This document shows, piece after piece, positions 37,808 to 48,800 of a DNA stretch of 64,000 nt. Location of the stretch: contig NZ_CP097484.1 in the NCBI RefSeq assembly GCF_023546765.1, positions 6,754,001 to 6,818,000 on the forward strand, read 5' to 3'. The notes below the pieces were generated by a model that was not told the DNA's origin, did not search any database, and saw nothing but the letters and a program-made list of their open reading frames with translations. Source of the DNA: Methylobacterium tardum (lineage in GTDB: Bacteria; Pseudomonadota; Alphaproteobacteria; Rhizobiales; Beijerinckiaceae). The stretch's first letter is position 1, and every line of letters starts with the position of its first letter. The translations under genes were made by a program, and so were the position numbers.

Positions 37808-39127
37808 CTACGCTTGGTCTGCGGCGATGACATGGAAGAAGCTTCCGGTGACCGTGCCGTGGCGGTGCCCGGCGAGGCCCAGCGCGACGTCCTCCGCATC
37901 CGCGACCTGGGCAAGCGCCGCCGATTCATCCGGCACCGGCGACACTTCGCTGGCGTAGTGGAACTCGTGTCCGACCAGGCGGGCGCCGCGCCTGCCAAGA
38001 ACGCCGTCGCCGCAGAGCCGCGCGACACGGTAGCCGAGGTGGAGCTTGCGACGGTGATATGAGGTCCGGACCGGCAGCAGGGCCGCCATGGCGTGAGTCA
38101 CGCCGTCCGCATCTTCGAGACTCTGCCCCAGGACCATGTAGCCGCCGCACTCACCGTGGACGGGACGCGCCTGCGCAAAGGTGCGCAACCCATCCATGAA
38201 CCGGCTGGCGCTCGCCAGACGTCCCGCGTGCAGTTCCGGGTATCCGCCGGGCAGCCAGCACACATCGCAACCTGCGTGGGGCGGCTCGTCGGCGAGCGGC
38301 GAGAACGGGACGAGTTCAGCCCCGGCCCTGCGCCATCCGGCTTCGATGTGCGGATAGAGGAAGCTGAAGGCCGCATCCCGCGCGACGGCGATGCGCTGTC
38401 CGGGCGGGACGATCGACGAGTCCGTCGAGACCGGTACGGCGCCACCGGCGGAGGCTGTCACGGCGTCGAGGTCGATTCCCGCCTCGGCCAGATCGGCCAG
38501 CCGGTCGAGGCGCGCCTCGAGATCGGTGGTCTCGCCGGCCTGGACCAGGCCGAGATGACGCTCGGGTAAGACGAGTTGTGCGTCGCGCATCAACACGCCG
38601 AGAACCGGCAAGCCAACCCGCTCCATTCCGGCCTCGACCAAGCGGCGATGACGCGCGCTCGCGACCTTGTTCAGGATCACCCCGGCAATCGTCACCCGCG
38701 AATCGTAGAGCTTGCAGCCGAGCGCGACCGCGGCAGCCGATTGGGCCGCGCCGGATACATCGACCACCAGCACCACCGGCCAGCCGAAGCGGGCGGCGAT
38801 GTCGGCATTGGCTCCGGTTCGGCTTTCCGCGGCCCGCACACCGTCGAAGAGGCCCATGGAGCCCTCGGCGATCACCAGGTCGGCATCGGTCGCCGTGGCC
38901 GAGGCGAGGGCGTCGAGCAGGGGCGGTGCCATGGCGAAGCTGTCGAGATTGAAGCTCGGCCGGCCGGTCGCGGCCCTGTGAAAGGCCGGGTCGATGTAGT
39001 CCGGCCCGCATTTCGCGGCCCGGATCCGCAGGCCGCGCCGGGTCAGCGCCCGCATCAGGGCGAGCGCCACGGTGGTCTTGCCGGAGCTGGAGCGGGGCGC
39101 CGCGACGAGGAGTCCGGGCGCGCTCAC
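37808..39127 (-). CDS. cobB: Cobyrinate a,c-diamide synthase
   Basis: ATP- and glutamine-dependent amidation of carboxylates a and c of the corrin ring (hydrogenobyrinate in the aerobic route). It has 439 residues: a P-loop-like [18 protein letters not shown] with [20 protein letters not shown] at the N terminus, and a triad glutaminase at the C terminus ([20 protein letters not shown], with the nucleophile Cys). It overlaps cobM by four bases (ATGA) and ends the cobL-cobE-cobM-cobB run. Confidence 0.96.
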   Translation of the reverse strand: MSAPGLLVAAPRSSSGKTTVALALMRALTRRGLRIRAAKCGPDYIDPAFHRAATGRPSFNLDSFAMAPPLLDALASATATDADLVIAEGSMGLFDGVRAAESRTGANADIAARFGWPVVLVVDVSGAAQSAAAVALGCKLYDSRVTIAGVILNKVASARHRRLVEAGMERVGLPVLGVLMRDAQLVLPERHLGLVQAGETTDLEARLDRLADLAEAGIDLDAVTASAGGAVPVSTDSSIVPPGQRIAVARDAAFSFLYPHIEAGWRRAGAELVPFSPLADEPPHAGCDVCWLPGGYPELHAGRLASASRFMDGLRTFAQARPVHGECGGYMVLGQSLEDADGVTHAMAALLPVRTSYHRRKLHLGYRVARLCGDGVLGRRGARLVGHEFHYASEVSPVPDESAALAQVADAEDVALGLAGHRHGTVTGSFFHVIAADQA

Positions 39128-39900
39128 GACGCGGTCCCGACGGTGCCGCCCGGACGGTAGCGCCGATCATAGTCGGGGGCGTAGAGCGCGCTCTCGCGAA
39201 AGGTCTCGGCGCCGAGCGCCGGCCCGACGAGGATCAGCGCGGTCCGCTCCAGGCCCGCCGCCGCGACCAGGCCGGGCAGCGTAGCAAGGTCGCCCAACAG
39301 CACCCGCTCATCCGGCCAGGACGCGCGGAACACCGCCGCCGCCGGGCAGGACGGCCCGTAGAACGGGATCAGCTCGCCCGCCACCCGCTCGGCCACGTGG
39401 ATCGACAGATGGATTGCGAGCGTCGCGCCGGTGGCCGCGAAGGCCGCCAGCGTCTCGCGCTCAGGCATGGCGCTCGCCCGGCCGGAGGTGCGGGTGAGCA
39501 CGACGGATTGGGCCACGCCTGGCACGGTGAGCTCGCGCCGCAGCAGGGCGGCCGCGGCCGCGAAGGCCGGGACGCCCGGCGTCACCGTGTAGGGAATCCC
39601 AAGCCCGTCTAGCCGCCGCATCTGCTCGGCCAGCGCGCTCCAGATCGACAGATCCCCCGAATGAAGGCGCGCCACGTCCTGTCCGCTGGCATGCGCGGCT
39701 TCGATCTCCGCCATGATGGCGTCGAGGTCGAGGGGGGCGGTATCGATGATCCGCGCGCCGGGCGGGCACCAGCCGAGGATCTCGGGCGCCACCAGGGATC
39801 CGGCGTAGAGGCAGACCGGGCAAGCCGCGATCCGGTCGCGGCCACGCACGGTGATGAGATCCGCCGCGCCGGGGCCGGCGCCGATGAAGTGAACCGTCAT
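39124..39900 (-). CDS. cobM: Precorrin-4 C11-methyltransferase
   Basis: SAM-dependent methylation at C-11 of the corrin ring. The 258-residue protein starts [20 protein letters not shown], the typical tetrapyrrole methylase entry (GAGPGAAD). [20 protein letters not shown] and [19 protein letters not shown], the SAM and substrate loop, follow, with [19 protein letters not shown] later. The start overlaps the stop of cobE (ATGA). Confidence 0.95.
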   Translation of the reverse strand: MTVHFIGAGPGAADLITVRGRDRIAACPVCLYAGSLVAPEILGWCPPGARIIDTAPLDLDAIMAEIEAAHASGQDVARLHSGDLSIWSALAEQMRRLDGLGIPYTVTPGVPAFAAAAALLRRELTVPGVAQSVVLTRTSGRASAMPERETLAAFAATGATLAIHLSIHVAERVAGELIPFYGPSCPAAAVFRASWPDERVLLGDLATLPGLVAAAGLERTALILVGPALGAETFRESALYAPDYDRRYRPGGTVGTAS

Positions 39901-40300
39901 GGGGCAGGATTCGTGTTGGGCCGCAGGGCCAGCGCGCAGGTGGCGCCGCCGCTCGCGATCCGGGGAAGAACGAGGCTGCTGTCTGGTCCCGCCACGGCCA
40001 GGGCGGCCGCTTCCGCCAGCGAGCCGACCCCGCGCAGGTTCTCGATGCGCGCGGAGCGTGTGACGACCCGTGCGTCGGAGGCCGCTAGGGCGTCGGGTCC
40101 GACCGGGCAGGGCGCCGGCCGAACCCGGCCGCGGCCGCGGCGATCGCGGGTTCGCCGGCGCGGTCGGCCGCGGTGGCGACGGCGGCAAGCGCCGTGCCGT
40201 CGACGCCGGCCTGCTTGAGCGCGCGGGTGATCAGCGCCGCGATCTCGTCGGGGCCGGTACTCCGGCGGAATCCGATGCCGGCGACGAGACGATCGGTCAT
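39897..40300 (-). pseudogene. cobE: Cobalamin biosynthesis protein CobE, frame broken once
   Basis: Small cob-cluster protein of the CbiG C-terminal family, of uncertain biochemical role. It starts MTDRLVAGIGFRRSTGPDEI and [20 protein letters not shown]. After FGRRP the frame is lost near 40103-40108, and [36 protein letters not shown] and [12 protein letters not shown] continue in another frame to the TGA at 39897. A missing C in GCCCGG would restore it. Both ends overlap neighbours as ATGA (cobL and cobM). Confidence 0.85.
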
Positions 40301-41530
40301 GACTTCGTCCAGGCCCATTGGGTCACCGGCATCGCCGGGCGCCAGCCGTGCAGGCCGCCCACCGGGCTCGCTCGGTCGACCGAATAGCGTCGCAGGCTGC
40401 CGCCCTGTTGCGCGAAGGCCGCCAGCAGGGCGGCTTCGCCCTGGAGCGTCACCGCGTTGGCGACGCAGCGTCCGCCCGGCCTGAGCGCCGCCAGCACCGC
40501 CGACAGGAGGCCCGGCTCCGAAACGCCGCCGCCGATGAAGACCGCATCCGGCGCCTGCAGGCCGGCGAGCCCGTCCGGGGCCGCACCGGTGACCACCGCG
40601 AGATCCGGCGTGCCCAGAGCCTCGGCGTTCCGCCGGATGCGCTCGGCCCGGTCAGGCCGCGCCTCGATCGCGGTGGCGCGCAGGGTCGGATGGCGGAGCA
40701 TCCACTCGATCGCGATCGAGCCCGCGCCGGCTCCGATGTCCCACAGGTGCAGGCCCGGATGGGGACGCAGGGCCGCGAGGGTCAGGGCGCGGATTTCCGC
40801 CTTGGTGAGCTGCCCGTCATTCTCGAACAGGCTGTCGTCCGAGCCCCGGCGATAGCGGGAGGCTGCGGCCCTCGCCGGCGACGGCGATCGCCACGGTGTT
40901 GAGCGGGTCGATGGTGCCGAGATCGAAGGCGTCGGCGCGAGCCGCACGGACGCGCTCGCGCGGGCCGCCCATGGCCTCGAGGATGGTCAGCAGCGACGCG
41001 CCGAAGCCGCGCTCGCGGAGCAGGCCGGCGAGCGCCGCTGGGGTCGATCCATCCCATGACAGCGCGAGCAGCCGGGCGCCCGGCCGGATATGTGGGATGA
41101 TCCGGGCGAGCGCCCGACCGTGGAGGGTGACCAGGCCGCACTCGGCCAGCGGCCAGCCCAGCCGTGCGCAGGCCGTGCTGAACGCCGAGGGCTGCGGAAA
41201 CGCGCGGATCTCGGCCGCCGGTACCAGCCGGGCGATCTCGGCGCCGATGCCGTAGTGAAACGGGTCGCCGGTGGCGAGGATACAGGTGGGCTCGCCTCGG
41301 CGATCGAGGATGCCCGGATAGGCCGCGTGGATCGGGCTCGGCCAAGGCCGCATGTCGGCGTCGAGCGGGCCCGCGAGGGCAAGGTGGCGCCGGCCGCCAT
41401 AGACGACACGGGCGGCGTCGAGCGCCGCGGCGGCGGCGGGTGCGAGCCCGGCCCGTCCATCCTCGCCGATGCCCACGATCGACAGCCAGGGGGCCGGGCT
41501 GGTCCGGCTCGACAGAGGCTCAGCGCTCAT
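40297..41530 (-). pseudogene. cobL: Precorrin-6Y C5,15-methyltransferase/decarboxylase, frame broken once
   Basis: Two fused methyltransferases: an N-terminal CbiE part (SIVGIGEDGRAGLAPAAAAA, ILATGDPFHYGIGAEIARLV) and a C-terminal CbiT part (QLTKAEIRALTLAALRPHPG, LWDIGAGAGSIAIEWMLRHP). They methylate C5 and C15 and decarboxylate the acetate side chain. The junction at LPLSPG is disrupted by a run of four G on the coding strand (40844-40847 on plus); removing one G makes it read SPG-SDDSLFENDGQ, the expected linker. It is the only break here that needs an extra rather than a missing base. Confidence 0.9.
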
Positions 41531-41543
41531 GGACAAGGTGCCC

Positions 41544-42326
41544 ATGACGAGCGGTGGCATGCGGATCCTGATCCTCGGCGGGACCGGCGAGGCGAGTGCC
41601 CTCGCGCGGTCTCTCGCCGGTCGACCCGACCTGTCCGTGGTGCTGTCGCTGGCCGGCCGGACCGCCGCGCCGAAAGCCGAGCCCGTGCCGACCCGCGTCG
41701 GCGGTTTCGGCGGGGCCGAGGGGCTGGCCCGGTACCTCGCCGCCGAGGGGGTCGATTGCCTGATCGACGCGACCCATCCTTTCGCCGCAGCCATCTCCGC
41801 CAACGCCGCACGCGCGGCCGTGCTGACGGGTGTCCGGCTCCTCGCGATCCGCCGTCCACCCTGGCACCGCGGCGCCGGCGACGTCTGGAACGAGGTCGAC
41901 ACCATGGAGCAGGCCGTTGCCGCCCTGGGGCAGGAACCCCGGCGCGTGTTCCTGACGATCGGCCGCCAGGAAGCCGGAGCCTTCGCGGCGGCGCCGCAGC
42001 ACAGATATCTGGCGCGTACCGTCGAGCCGCTGGGCGACCTGCTGCCGGTGCCGCATCTGACCGCGCTCGAGGCGCGCGGCCCCTTCGACGCAGACTCCGA
42101 GGTCGCCCTGATGCGCGCCAACGGCATCGAGATCGTGGTCAGCAAGAATTCCGGTGGCGCGGCGACCTACGGCAAGATCGCGGCGGCGCGCGGACTGGCG
42201 ATTCCCGTCGTCATGGTTCGCCGGCCCGAGAAGCCTGACGTGCCGAGCGTCCCGGATGCCGAGGGCGCACGCCGCTGGCTGCGTTTCGGCGATCACGCCG
42301 GCCCCTCGACCTTGCGCGCGGTGTAG
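41544..42326 (+). CDS. cobK: Precorrin-6A reductase
   Basis: NADPH-dependent reduction of precorrin-6A in the aerobic cobalamin pathway. It has about 260 residues: MRILILGGTGEASALARSLA with Rossmann glycines, then CLIDATHPFAAAISANAARA, FLTIGRQEAGAFAAAPQHRY and IEIVVSKNSGGAATYGKIAA. Start choice between ATG 41544 (AAGG five bases before) and 41559 is open. It is transcribed opposite to the rest of the cob genes: its start is 13 bases from the cobL start and its end overlaps cobJ by 34 bases. Confidence 0.93.
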   Translation: MTSGGMRILILGGTGEASALARSLAGRPDLSVVLSLAGRTAAPKAEPVPTRVGGFGGAEGLARYLAAEGVDCLIDATHPFAAAISANAARAAVLTGVRLLAIRRPPWHRGAGDVWNEVDTMEQAVAALGQEPRRVFLTIGRQEAGAFAAAPQHRYLARTVEPLGDLLPVPHLTALEARGPFDADSEVALMRANGIEIVVSKNSGGAATYGKIAAARGLAIPVVMVRRPEKPDVPSVPDAEGARRWLRFGDHAGPSTLRAV

Positions 42327-43054
42327 ACGAAGGGCGGACGGCCGTCGCGGGGGATCAGGCGCGTGGTCGAGGCGCCCAGGATGACCATCGTCGCCATGTC
42401 GGCCGGCACGTCGCGGGCCTCGGCGAGCGTCGCAACCCGGATCGCCTCGTCCGGCCGGCTGATCGCGCGCGCGAACATCACGGGCGTTTCCGGAGCGCGG
42501 ATCCCGGCCGCGATCTCGAGCGCGGCCCCGAGCTGCCAGGGCCGGGCCGACGAGATCGGGTTGTAGAGCGCAACGACGAGATCCGCCCGCAGCACAGCCT
42601 CGAGCCGGGCGGTCACCACCGGCCAGGGTTTCAGGTTGTCCGAGAGCGATAGGGCGCAGAAGTCGCCCCCGAGCGGCGCCCCCAGCCGCGCCGCGGCCGC
42701 CAGCATGGCGGTGATCCCCGGCTCGACCGTGATCGCGAGGTCGCGCCAGCCGGGCTCGCCGTGCTCCACCGCCTCGAATACGGCCGCCGCCATGGCGAAG
42801 ACGCCGGGGTCGCCGCCGGAGACGACCGCCACCCGTCGGCCCCCGGCCGCGAGCTGCAGAGCGTGGCGGGCGCGGTCGACCTCGACCCGGTTGTCGCTGG
42901 CATGCCGGACGAGGCCTGGACGCTCGGGCACGCGGGCGACATAGGGAAAGTAGCCGATCAGATCCTCGGCCGCGTCCAGGGCGCGGCGGGCGGATTCGGT
43001 GAGCAGGCTCGGGTCGCCCGGGCCGAGGCCGACGACCGTGACGCTTCCGCTCAA
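42293..43054 (-). CDS. cobJ: Precorrin-3B C17-methyltransferase
   Basis: SAM-dependent C-17 methylation with ring contraction. The 253-residue protein begins MSGSVTVVGLGPGDPSLLTE; it has AVVSGGDPGVFAMAAAVFEA and VEPGITAMLAAAARLGAPLG with the methylase loops, then LVVALYNPISSARPWQLGAA. It is the last gene of the riboswitch-led run; its start overlaps the end of cobI by four bases. Confidence 0.95.
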   Translation of the reverse strand: MSGSVTVVGLGPGDPSLLTESARRALDAAEDLIGYFPYVARVPERPGLVRHASDNRVEVDRARHALQLAAGGRRVAVVSGGDPGVFAMAAAVFEAVEHGEPGWRDLAITVEPGITAMLAAAARLGAPLGGDFCALSLSDNLKPWPVVTARLEAVLRADLVVALYNPISSARPWQLGAALEIAAGIRAPETPVMFARAISRPDEAIRVATLAEARDVPADMATMVILGASTTRLIPRDGRPPFVYTARKVEGPA

Positions 43055-43830
43055 GGCCGCCGCCCCTCGCCGGGCAGCAGCACCATCGAGAAGTACGGGG
43101 CGTCGTCATCCGCCTTGTCAACGAGCCGCACGACGCGCTCGCCCGCCATCGTGCCGCGCTCGACATAGACCGCGCGCTCGAGCAGCCCGGCCGCCGCCAG
43201 CGCCGCACGTACCTTGGGCAGGTGCCGTCCGAGCTTCATGACGACCGCGGCGTCGGTCCCGCGCAGGCGTTCGGTGAGCGCATCGAGCGACAGGGTCGCC
43301 GGCAGAACCGTGAGGACGTCGTCGCCCCAGGTGATCGGGGTCCCCGCCCGGGTCCAGCAGCCGGACATGCCGGTCACGCCCGGCACCACCTCCACGGTGA
43401 AGCGGTCCTTCAAGCGCCGCCAGAGATGCATGAACGAGCCGTAGAAGAAGGGGTCGCCCTCCGACAGAATCGCCACGTCGCGTCCAGCGCCGAGATGGTC
43501 GGCGAGCTGCCCGGCCGCATCGTCGTAGAACGCCGCGAGCGCCGCGACGTAGTCGGGATGCTCCGGGTGGATCTCGGTGGTGTAGGGATAGGCCAGCGGC
43601 ATCTCGCGGGCGGGATCGCGCAGGATCGCGTCCGCGATGGTGCGGGCATTGCCGCGCTTCCCGCGCTTGCAGAAATGCACCAGCACCGGCGCGCGCATCA
43701 GGATCCGCTGCGCCTTCACGGTCAGCAACTCCGGATCGCCGGGACCCATGCCGACGCCGTAGAGCGTACCGGTCACCGCCACGGCCGCGATCTCCTCGGC
43801 GGGCGCGTCCAGGCGTTCGAACCCGTCCAT
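43051..43830 (-). CDS. cobI: Precorrin-2 C20-methyltransferase
   Basis: SAM-dependent methylation at C-20 of precorrin-2, giving precorrin-3A. It has 259 residues with TGTLYGVGMGPGDPELLTVK, FCKRGKRGNARTIADAIL and ILSEGDPFFYGSFMHLWRRL, then VVPGVTGMSGCWTRAGTPIT. The ATG at 43830 is in a TGATG overlap with the stop of cobH. A long upstream in-frame extension is rejected because it covers cobH. Confidence 0.95.
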   Translation of the reverse strand: MDGFERLDAPAEEIAAVAVTGTLYGVGMGPGDPELLTVKAQRILMRAPVLVHFCKRGKRGNARTIADAILRDPAREMPLAYPYTTEIHPEHPDYVAALAAFYDDAAGQLADHLGAGRDVAILSEGDPFFYGSFMHLWRRLKDRFTVEVVPGVTGMSGCWTRAGTPITWGDDVLTVLPATLSLDALTERLRGTDAAVVMKLGRHLPKVRAALAAAGLLERAVYVERGTMAGERVVRLVDKADDDAPYFSMVLLPGEGRRP

Positions 43831-44522
43831 CACTCGACCTCGCTGGCGAGGGCGTTGACCGCGGCTGCCGTCATGGCGCTGCCGCCCCGCCGCCCGTGGA
43901 CCACCACGAAGGGGACTCGGCCATCCCGGGCGAGCGCGTCCTTCGACTCGGCGGCCCCGACGAAGCCCACCGGGATCCCGATGACGGCAGCCGGGGGCTT
44001 CACCCCGGCGTCGAGCAATTCGAGCAGGCGGAACAAGGCGGTCGGCGCATTGCCCACCGCGACGACGCTGCCCGGAAGATGCTCGCGCCACAGCTCCAGG
44101 GCGGCGGCGGATCGGGTGGTGTCGAGCTGCTTCGCCAGATCCGGCACGCGCGGGTCGCCGAGCGTGCAGATCACCGGGTTGGCGGCCGGAAGCCGCGCCC
44201 GCGTGACGCCGTCGGCCACCATGCGCACATCGCACAGGATCGGTGCGCCGCCCTGGAGCGCCGCCACGCCGGCCTCTGCGAAATCCGGCGACATCTCCAC
44301 GTCCGCGGGAAGGTCGGTCATGCCGCAGGCGTGGATCATGCGCACGACGACGCGCTCGGCCGCGCCGGACCAGCGCGCGAGGTCGGCCTCGGCCCGGATC
44401 ATCGCGAAGGAGCGGGCGTAGATCGCGCCGCCATCACGGATGTAATCGTAGCGGGACGGGGGTTCGTGGGCCGCGGCCGGCTCCGATCCTGTCTGGCGCA
44501 GGGCGTTCTGGCTCGCGCTCAT
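43830..44522 (-). CDS. cobH: Precorrin-8X methylmutase
   Basis: Moves the methyl group from C-11 to C-12 to form hydrogenobyrinate. It has 230 residues with YDYIRDGGAIYARSFAMIRA, RMIHACGMTDLPADVEMSPD (the catalytic His in MIHACG), CDVRMVADGVTR and IGIPVGFVGAAESKDALARD. It overlaps cobG (ATGA) and cobI (TGATG). Confidence 0.96.
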   Translation of the reverse strand: MSASQNALRQTGSEPAAAHEPPSRYDYIRDGGAIYARSFAMIRAEADLARWSGAAERVVVRMIHACGMTDLPADVEMSPDFAEAGVAALQGGAPILCDVRMVADGVTRARLPAANPVICTLGDPRVPDLAKQLDTTRSAAALELWREHLPGSVVAVGNAPTALFRLLELLDAGVKPPAAVIGIPVGFVGAAESKDALARDGRVPFVVVHGRRGGSAMTAAAVNALASEVE

Positions 44523-45886
44523 GCCGGTCTCCTGGTCCTCCCGGACATCGTCAGGTCTGTATCCGGCGCGAACGCGGCGGCGAGCCCGACAGTCTTGGCC
44601 CTTCCTAACCGCTCCAGCACCGCCTCGATAGAGAGATAGAGCGCCGGCTCATCGCCGGGCGCACCCCCAACGATCGGGCCGTACAGGCCATCCTGGCCGA
44701 CGAGGGTCAGGTCGGCCGGACCCGGCCGAGCGCAGCCCTTGGCGCAGCCGGAGACGTGCGCCGCAAGCGGCGGCATCTCCAATGATCTCAACGCCTCGGC
44801 CAGACGCGCGGCATCTGCCAGCGTCGGCGTTGATCCGGAAGCGCAGCCCGGCGCGCCCGTGCAGGCATCGATCCCGCGCCGGGGATCGTCGGGTGCGACG
44901 ATGAACGCATCCGCGAGTGCGGCCCGTGCCGGTGCGGCCTCCGTGCCGGGTGCGGCGAGAAGGACGAAACCGCGCGTCGGCGAGAGGCGGATCGCGTCCG
45001 CGCCGACCGCATCCGCCACCTCTACGACACGGTCGAGGGAGTCTGCGGTGCACCGGCCGAACGGCGCGTCGATGGCGAGGATGTGATGACCCGACACGGT
45101 GCGAAGGCCGGCAGCTGGGGCGAAGGGCCTGAAGTCCCGCGCGACGCCTCGGCGACCACCTCCCGCCTCGGAAGGCAGATCCCCCACCGGACAACGCGCC
45201 CGCAGAGGGCTAGCGAGGTCCTCGAGTCTTTCGTCCGACAGGTCGCGCATCCGGCGATGACCCGTACGCGCGAAGGCGGCCAGGATTGCCGCCGCGAGGG
45301 CAGGGGCCTCCTGTTCGGAGCAGGTGAAGAGGTCGCGCCGGCCCTCGGCGGTGTCGGCCGCGATCACGACGGTACCCGCGCCGCTACCAACCACGAAGCA
45401 GTCGGCGTCCGGCAGCGCCACATCCGGGCGTCCGTCGACGACGACGAGGGTCTTGGCCGGCAGACCTGGGACGGCAAGGCCCGCAGCCTCGATGGCGCGG
45501 GCCAGCGCCGGCACATCGATCGCTTCAGACGCGTCGCGTCCGGCGAGCGGATTCGTGAGCGTCAGTCGCTGCGGACCGCCATCGGCGCGCACGTCGCCGA
45601 GCCCAGCCGTTTCCAGCAGGCGGGCGAGGGGCGCCCGGGTCGCGTCGGACACGCCGCGGATCTGCAGATTGGCGCGGGCCGTGAGGTCCAGATGGCCGTT
45701 GCCGAACCGGCGCGCGCCCTCCACCACGGCCCGCGCCTGATCGCGGGAGAGCATCCCGAGCGGCGGGTGCACGCGCGCGAGGAGACCGTCGCCGGTGGGC
45801 ATCGGGCGGGCGAGACCTGGGCACCAACCCCGGCGGGTAGGGGCCTCCGGCAGCGCGCGGCGGTGCTGGCGCGCCGGGGCGCTCAT
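44519..45886 (-). CDS. cobG: Precorrin-3B synthase
   Basis: Oxygen-dependent monooxygenase that prepares ring contraction; its presence marks the aerobic cobalamin pathway. The 455-residue sulfite-reductase-like protein has the siroheme/4Fe-4S cysteines CTGAPGCASG and HVSGCAKGCARPGPADLTLV, with LTARANLQIRGVSD earlier (the ferredoxin-like half-domain). It overlaps cobN and cobH by four bases each. Confidence 0.94.
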   Translation of the reverse strand: MSAPARQHRRALPEAPTRRGWCPGLARPMPTGDGLLARVHPPLGMLSRDQARAVVEGARRFGNGHLDLTARANLQIRGVSDATRAPLARLLETAGLGDVRADGGPQRLTLTNPLAGRDASEAIDVPALARAIEAAGLAVPGLPAKTLVVVDGRPDVALPDADCFVVGSGAGTVVIAADTAEGRRDLFTCSEQEAPALAAAILAAFARTGHRRMRDLSDERLEDLASPLRARCPVGDLPSEAGGGRRGVARDFRPFAPAAGLRTVSGHHILAIDAPFGRCTADSLDRVVEVADAVGADAIRLSPTRGFVLLAAPGTEAAPARAALADAFIVAPDDPRRGIDACTGAPGCASGSTPTLADAARLAEALRSLEMPPLAAHVSGCAKGCARPGPADLTLVGQDGLYGPIVGGAPGDEPALYLSIEAVLERLGRAKTVGLAAAFAPDTDLTMSGRTRRPA

Positions 45887-48800
45887 TCGGCCGCCTCCGG
45901 CATCAGCGCGTCGGCGGGCAGGGCGTTGCGGCGGCTGCGCCAGAGGCCGCGGTCTCGCGCCTCGCCGAAGCGCTCCAGGATCGCCCGGGTCGCCGCGGGA
46001 TTGGCGGCGCGCAGCCGCTCAAACACCTCCGCATCGGCGATCCAGGCCGCGTAGAGCCGGTCGAAGCCGGCATCGGTCACCGCGTCGCTCGTCGCGGCGA
46101 GGACGAAGACCGCGTCGAGACCCTGCGCCAGTTCCTGCGCGCCCCGATAGCCGTGGCGCAGCTGCGCGGCGATCCAGCGCGGATCGGCGAGCCGGCCGCC
46201 GATCAGGCGTGCCGCATCCTCCCGGGCCGTGCGCGCCTTCGGCCGCTCCGGCACGGAGACGTCGAGGCTGTAGAGTTTCGGGCTGGCGCCCCCGAGGGCG
46301 GCGGCCGCCGCGAAGCCGCCCATCGCGTCGACCGCGGCATCGCCGTCGAAGAGATCGCGTTCGGCCACGTCGAAGGCGTGCAGGTAGGCGTCTGCCGCCG
46401 CCACCCGGGCGGCGAAATCCGCGTCGGGTCCTTCATGGTCGCCGTAGGCGTGGCTGCTGGCCGCCAGGTAGGCACGCCCGAGATCGCTGCGCGCATCCCA
46501 GGCGCCGTCGAGCGCGGCGGCCGCCGCTCCGGCGCCGTACCGGCCCGGAGCCGCGCCGTAGACCCGGACCGCGGTCTCGCCACGTCGCCGGGCCGCCGCC
46601 AGCGGGTTCTCGTCGTCCGGCTCGTCACGGTCGGCGACGGCCCGCGCGGCCCGGTCGAGCAGCGCGAGTGTGTCGGGGAACGTATCGCGGAATGCGCCGG
46701 AGACCCGCACCGTCACGTCGATCCGCGGCCGGTCGAGCAGGGCGAGCGGCAGCACCTCGAAACCGGTGACCCGGGTGCTCGCATGGTCCCAAACCGGCCG
46801 CACGCCCATCAGCGCCAGGGCGTGCGCCACGTCCTCTCCGCCGGTGCGCAGGGTCGGGGAGGCCCAGAGATCGATGACCATCCGCTCGGGATAGGTGCCC
46901 TCGTCCTGGAGGTAGCGGGTCACGACCGCTGCGGCCGCTTGCTCGCCGAGCCGCGCCGCGGCGCGGCTCGGGATGGCGCGAGGATCGAGGGTGGCGAGGT
47001 TTCGGCCGGTGGGCAGCACGTCCGCACGCCCGCGCGACGGCGAGCCGGCGGGACCGGGCGCGACGAACCGGCCATCGAGGGCGGCCAGCAGGCCGGTGCG
47101 CTCGCCGGTCGCGCAGGACGAAGCCGCGTCCGCGGCCCCGTCGGCCGCGCGTCCGAAGACGTGCAGGCCGTCGCGGAAGACGGTCTCGCCGAGGTCACAG
47201 AGATGGGCGTCGAGCCGGGTCAGCGCCTCGTCCATTGGGGTTTCCGGGCCGATGCCGGCACCGTCGAGCAGCCCGGCCGCCTCGGCATCCTCCAGGATGG
47301 CACGGGCGATGAGCGCGGCCCGGCGCGGATCGAGGACGCTCGCCGCGGAATACTCTTCCACCAGCTCGCGCAGGCGCGCAGCCTCGGGCGGCAGGTCGTG
47401 CGCGGCGGTCGTCGGCGTCAGGTGACCGAGCGCGATCCCGCCAAGGCGGCGCTTCAGCGGGGCCGCCTCGCCCGGATCATCGACGATGAATGGATAGACC
47501 ACCGGAAGGCTGCCCACGCAGAGGGCGGGGAAGCAGGTGGGCGCGAGCGCCACGGCCTTGCCCGGCAGCCACTCGGTCGTCCCGTGCGTGCCGAGCTGGA
47601 CCAGCACGTCGAAGTGCTGCCGCAATCCGAGATGGAAGGCCAGATAGGCGTGTGTCGGGACGCGCTCCGGATCGTGATAGCCGGCTTTCCGGTCGGGATC
47701 GCGCCCGCGGTCCGGCTGGAGGAAGACGGCGAGGCGACCCCCGGACGTTGCCGGCTCACCCTCGGCCACGCGGAACCGGAACGCGCCGTCCACGCAGCCG
47801 GGATCGTAGTCGGGCGGACCCCACGCGTCGGTGAGCGCGGCGCACATGTCCGCCGGAAGTTCGGCAAGCCAAGCGGCGTAGTCGGCGAGCGGCACGCGGA
47901 ACGACGCTGGGCCCTGCGTGAGCGCGGTCATCAGGGCGCCGGAATCCGGCAGACCGGTCGCCGCGTAGCCGGCTTCGGCCAAATCGGCGGCGATCGTCCG
48001 CGCGCTCTCGGGCGTGTCGAGTCCGACCGCGAAGCCGGCCCTGCCACCGCGGGCCGGATAGTCGGACAGAACCAGGGCCACGCGTCGCTGCGAACGGGGC
48101 AGGGCGGCGAGGCGCAGCCAGCCGGCGGCGCGTTCGGCGAGCGCCGCGATGCCGGCGGTGTAGGGAACGGCCCGGCGTTCCGCGAAGCCCGCGACCTCCG
48201 GCGCCTCCTCCTTGAACGAGATCGGGAAGCCCGAGAGCCGTCCGTCGAATTCCGGCAGGGCCACCTGCATGGCGAGATCGGCCGCGCCCATGCCCCGCGC
48301 CGAGGCCTCCCAGGCTGCCCGCGACGCGCCGACCGTAAAGGCCTGGAGCACCGGACAATCGGCGTCGCCGAGCACGAAATCGAGGCCGTCCTCGCGGGCC
48401 GAGAAGGCCGTGGCGGCGATCACGAGATCGGGCCTGCGCGCCCGCACCGCCTCCGCGACCGCGGCAGCGGCGACCGGCTCCTTCAGGCTCGACACCGCCA
48501 TCGGCAGCACGCCGATCCCGCGGGCGCGCAGGGCTTCGGCGAGCGCGACGAACGGCGCGGTGTCGCCGCCGAGCACGGCAGACCGATAGATCAGGAGCAG
48601 AGCCAGAGGCGTGCTCGGCGTCCGGGAACCCGCCAGCGGCACGGCGCTCGCGGCTGCCGCGACGGCTCGATCGAGGGGCAGCACGCCGCAGCCCGCGCAC
48701 CAGGGAAAGCCGCGCGGCAGCGGCTCGGGCGGCTCCACCACCAGATCGGCGCCGGTGCGGGTGGCCAGCAGCCGCAGCATCCGGCGCAGGTTGTCAGGAC

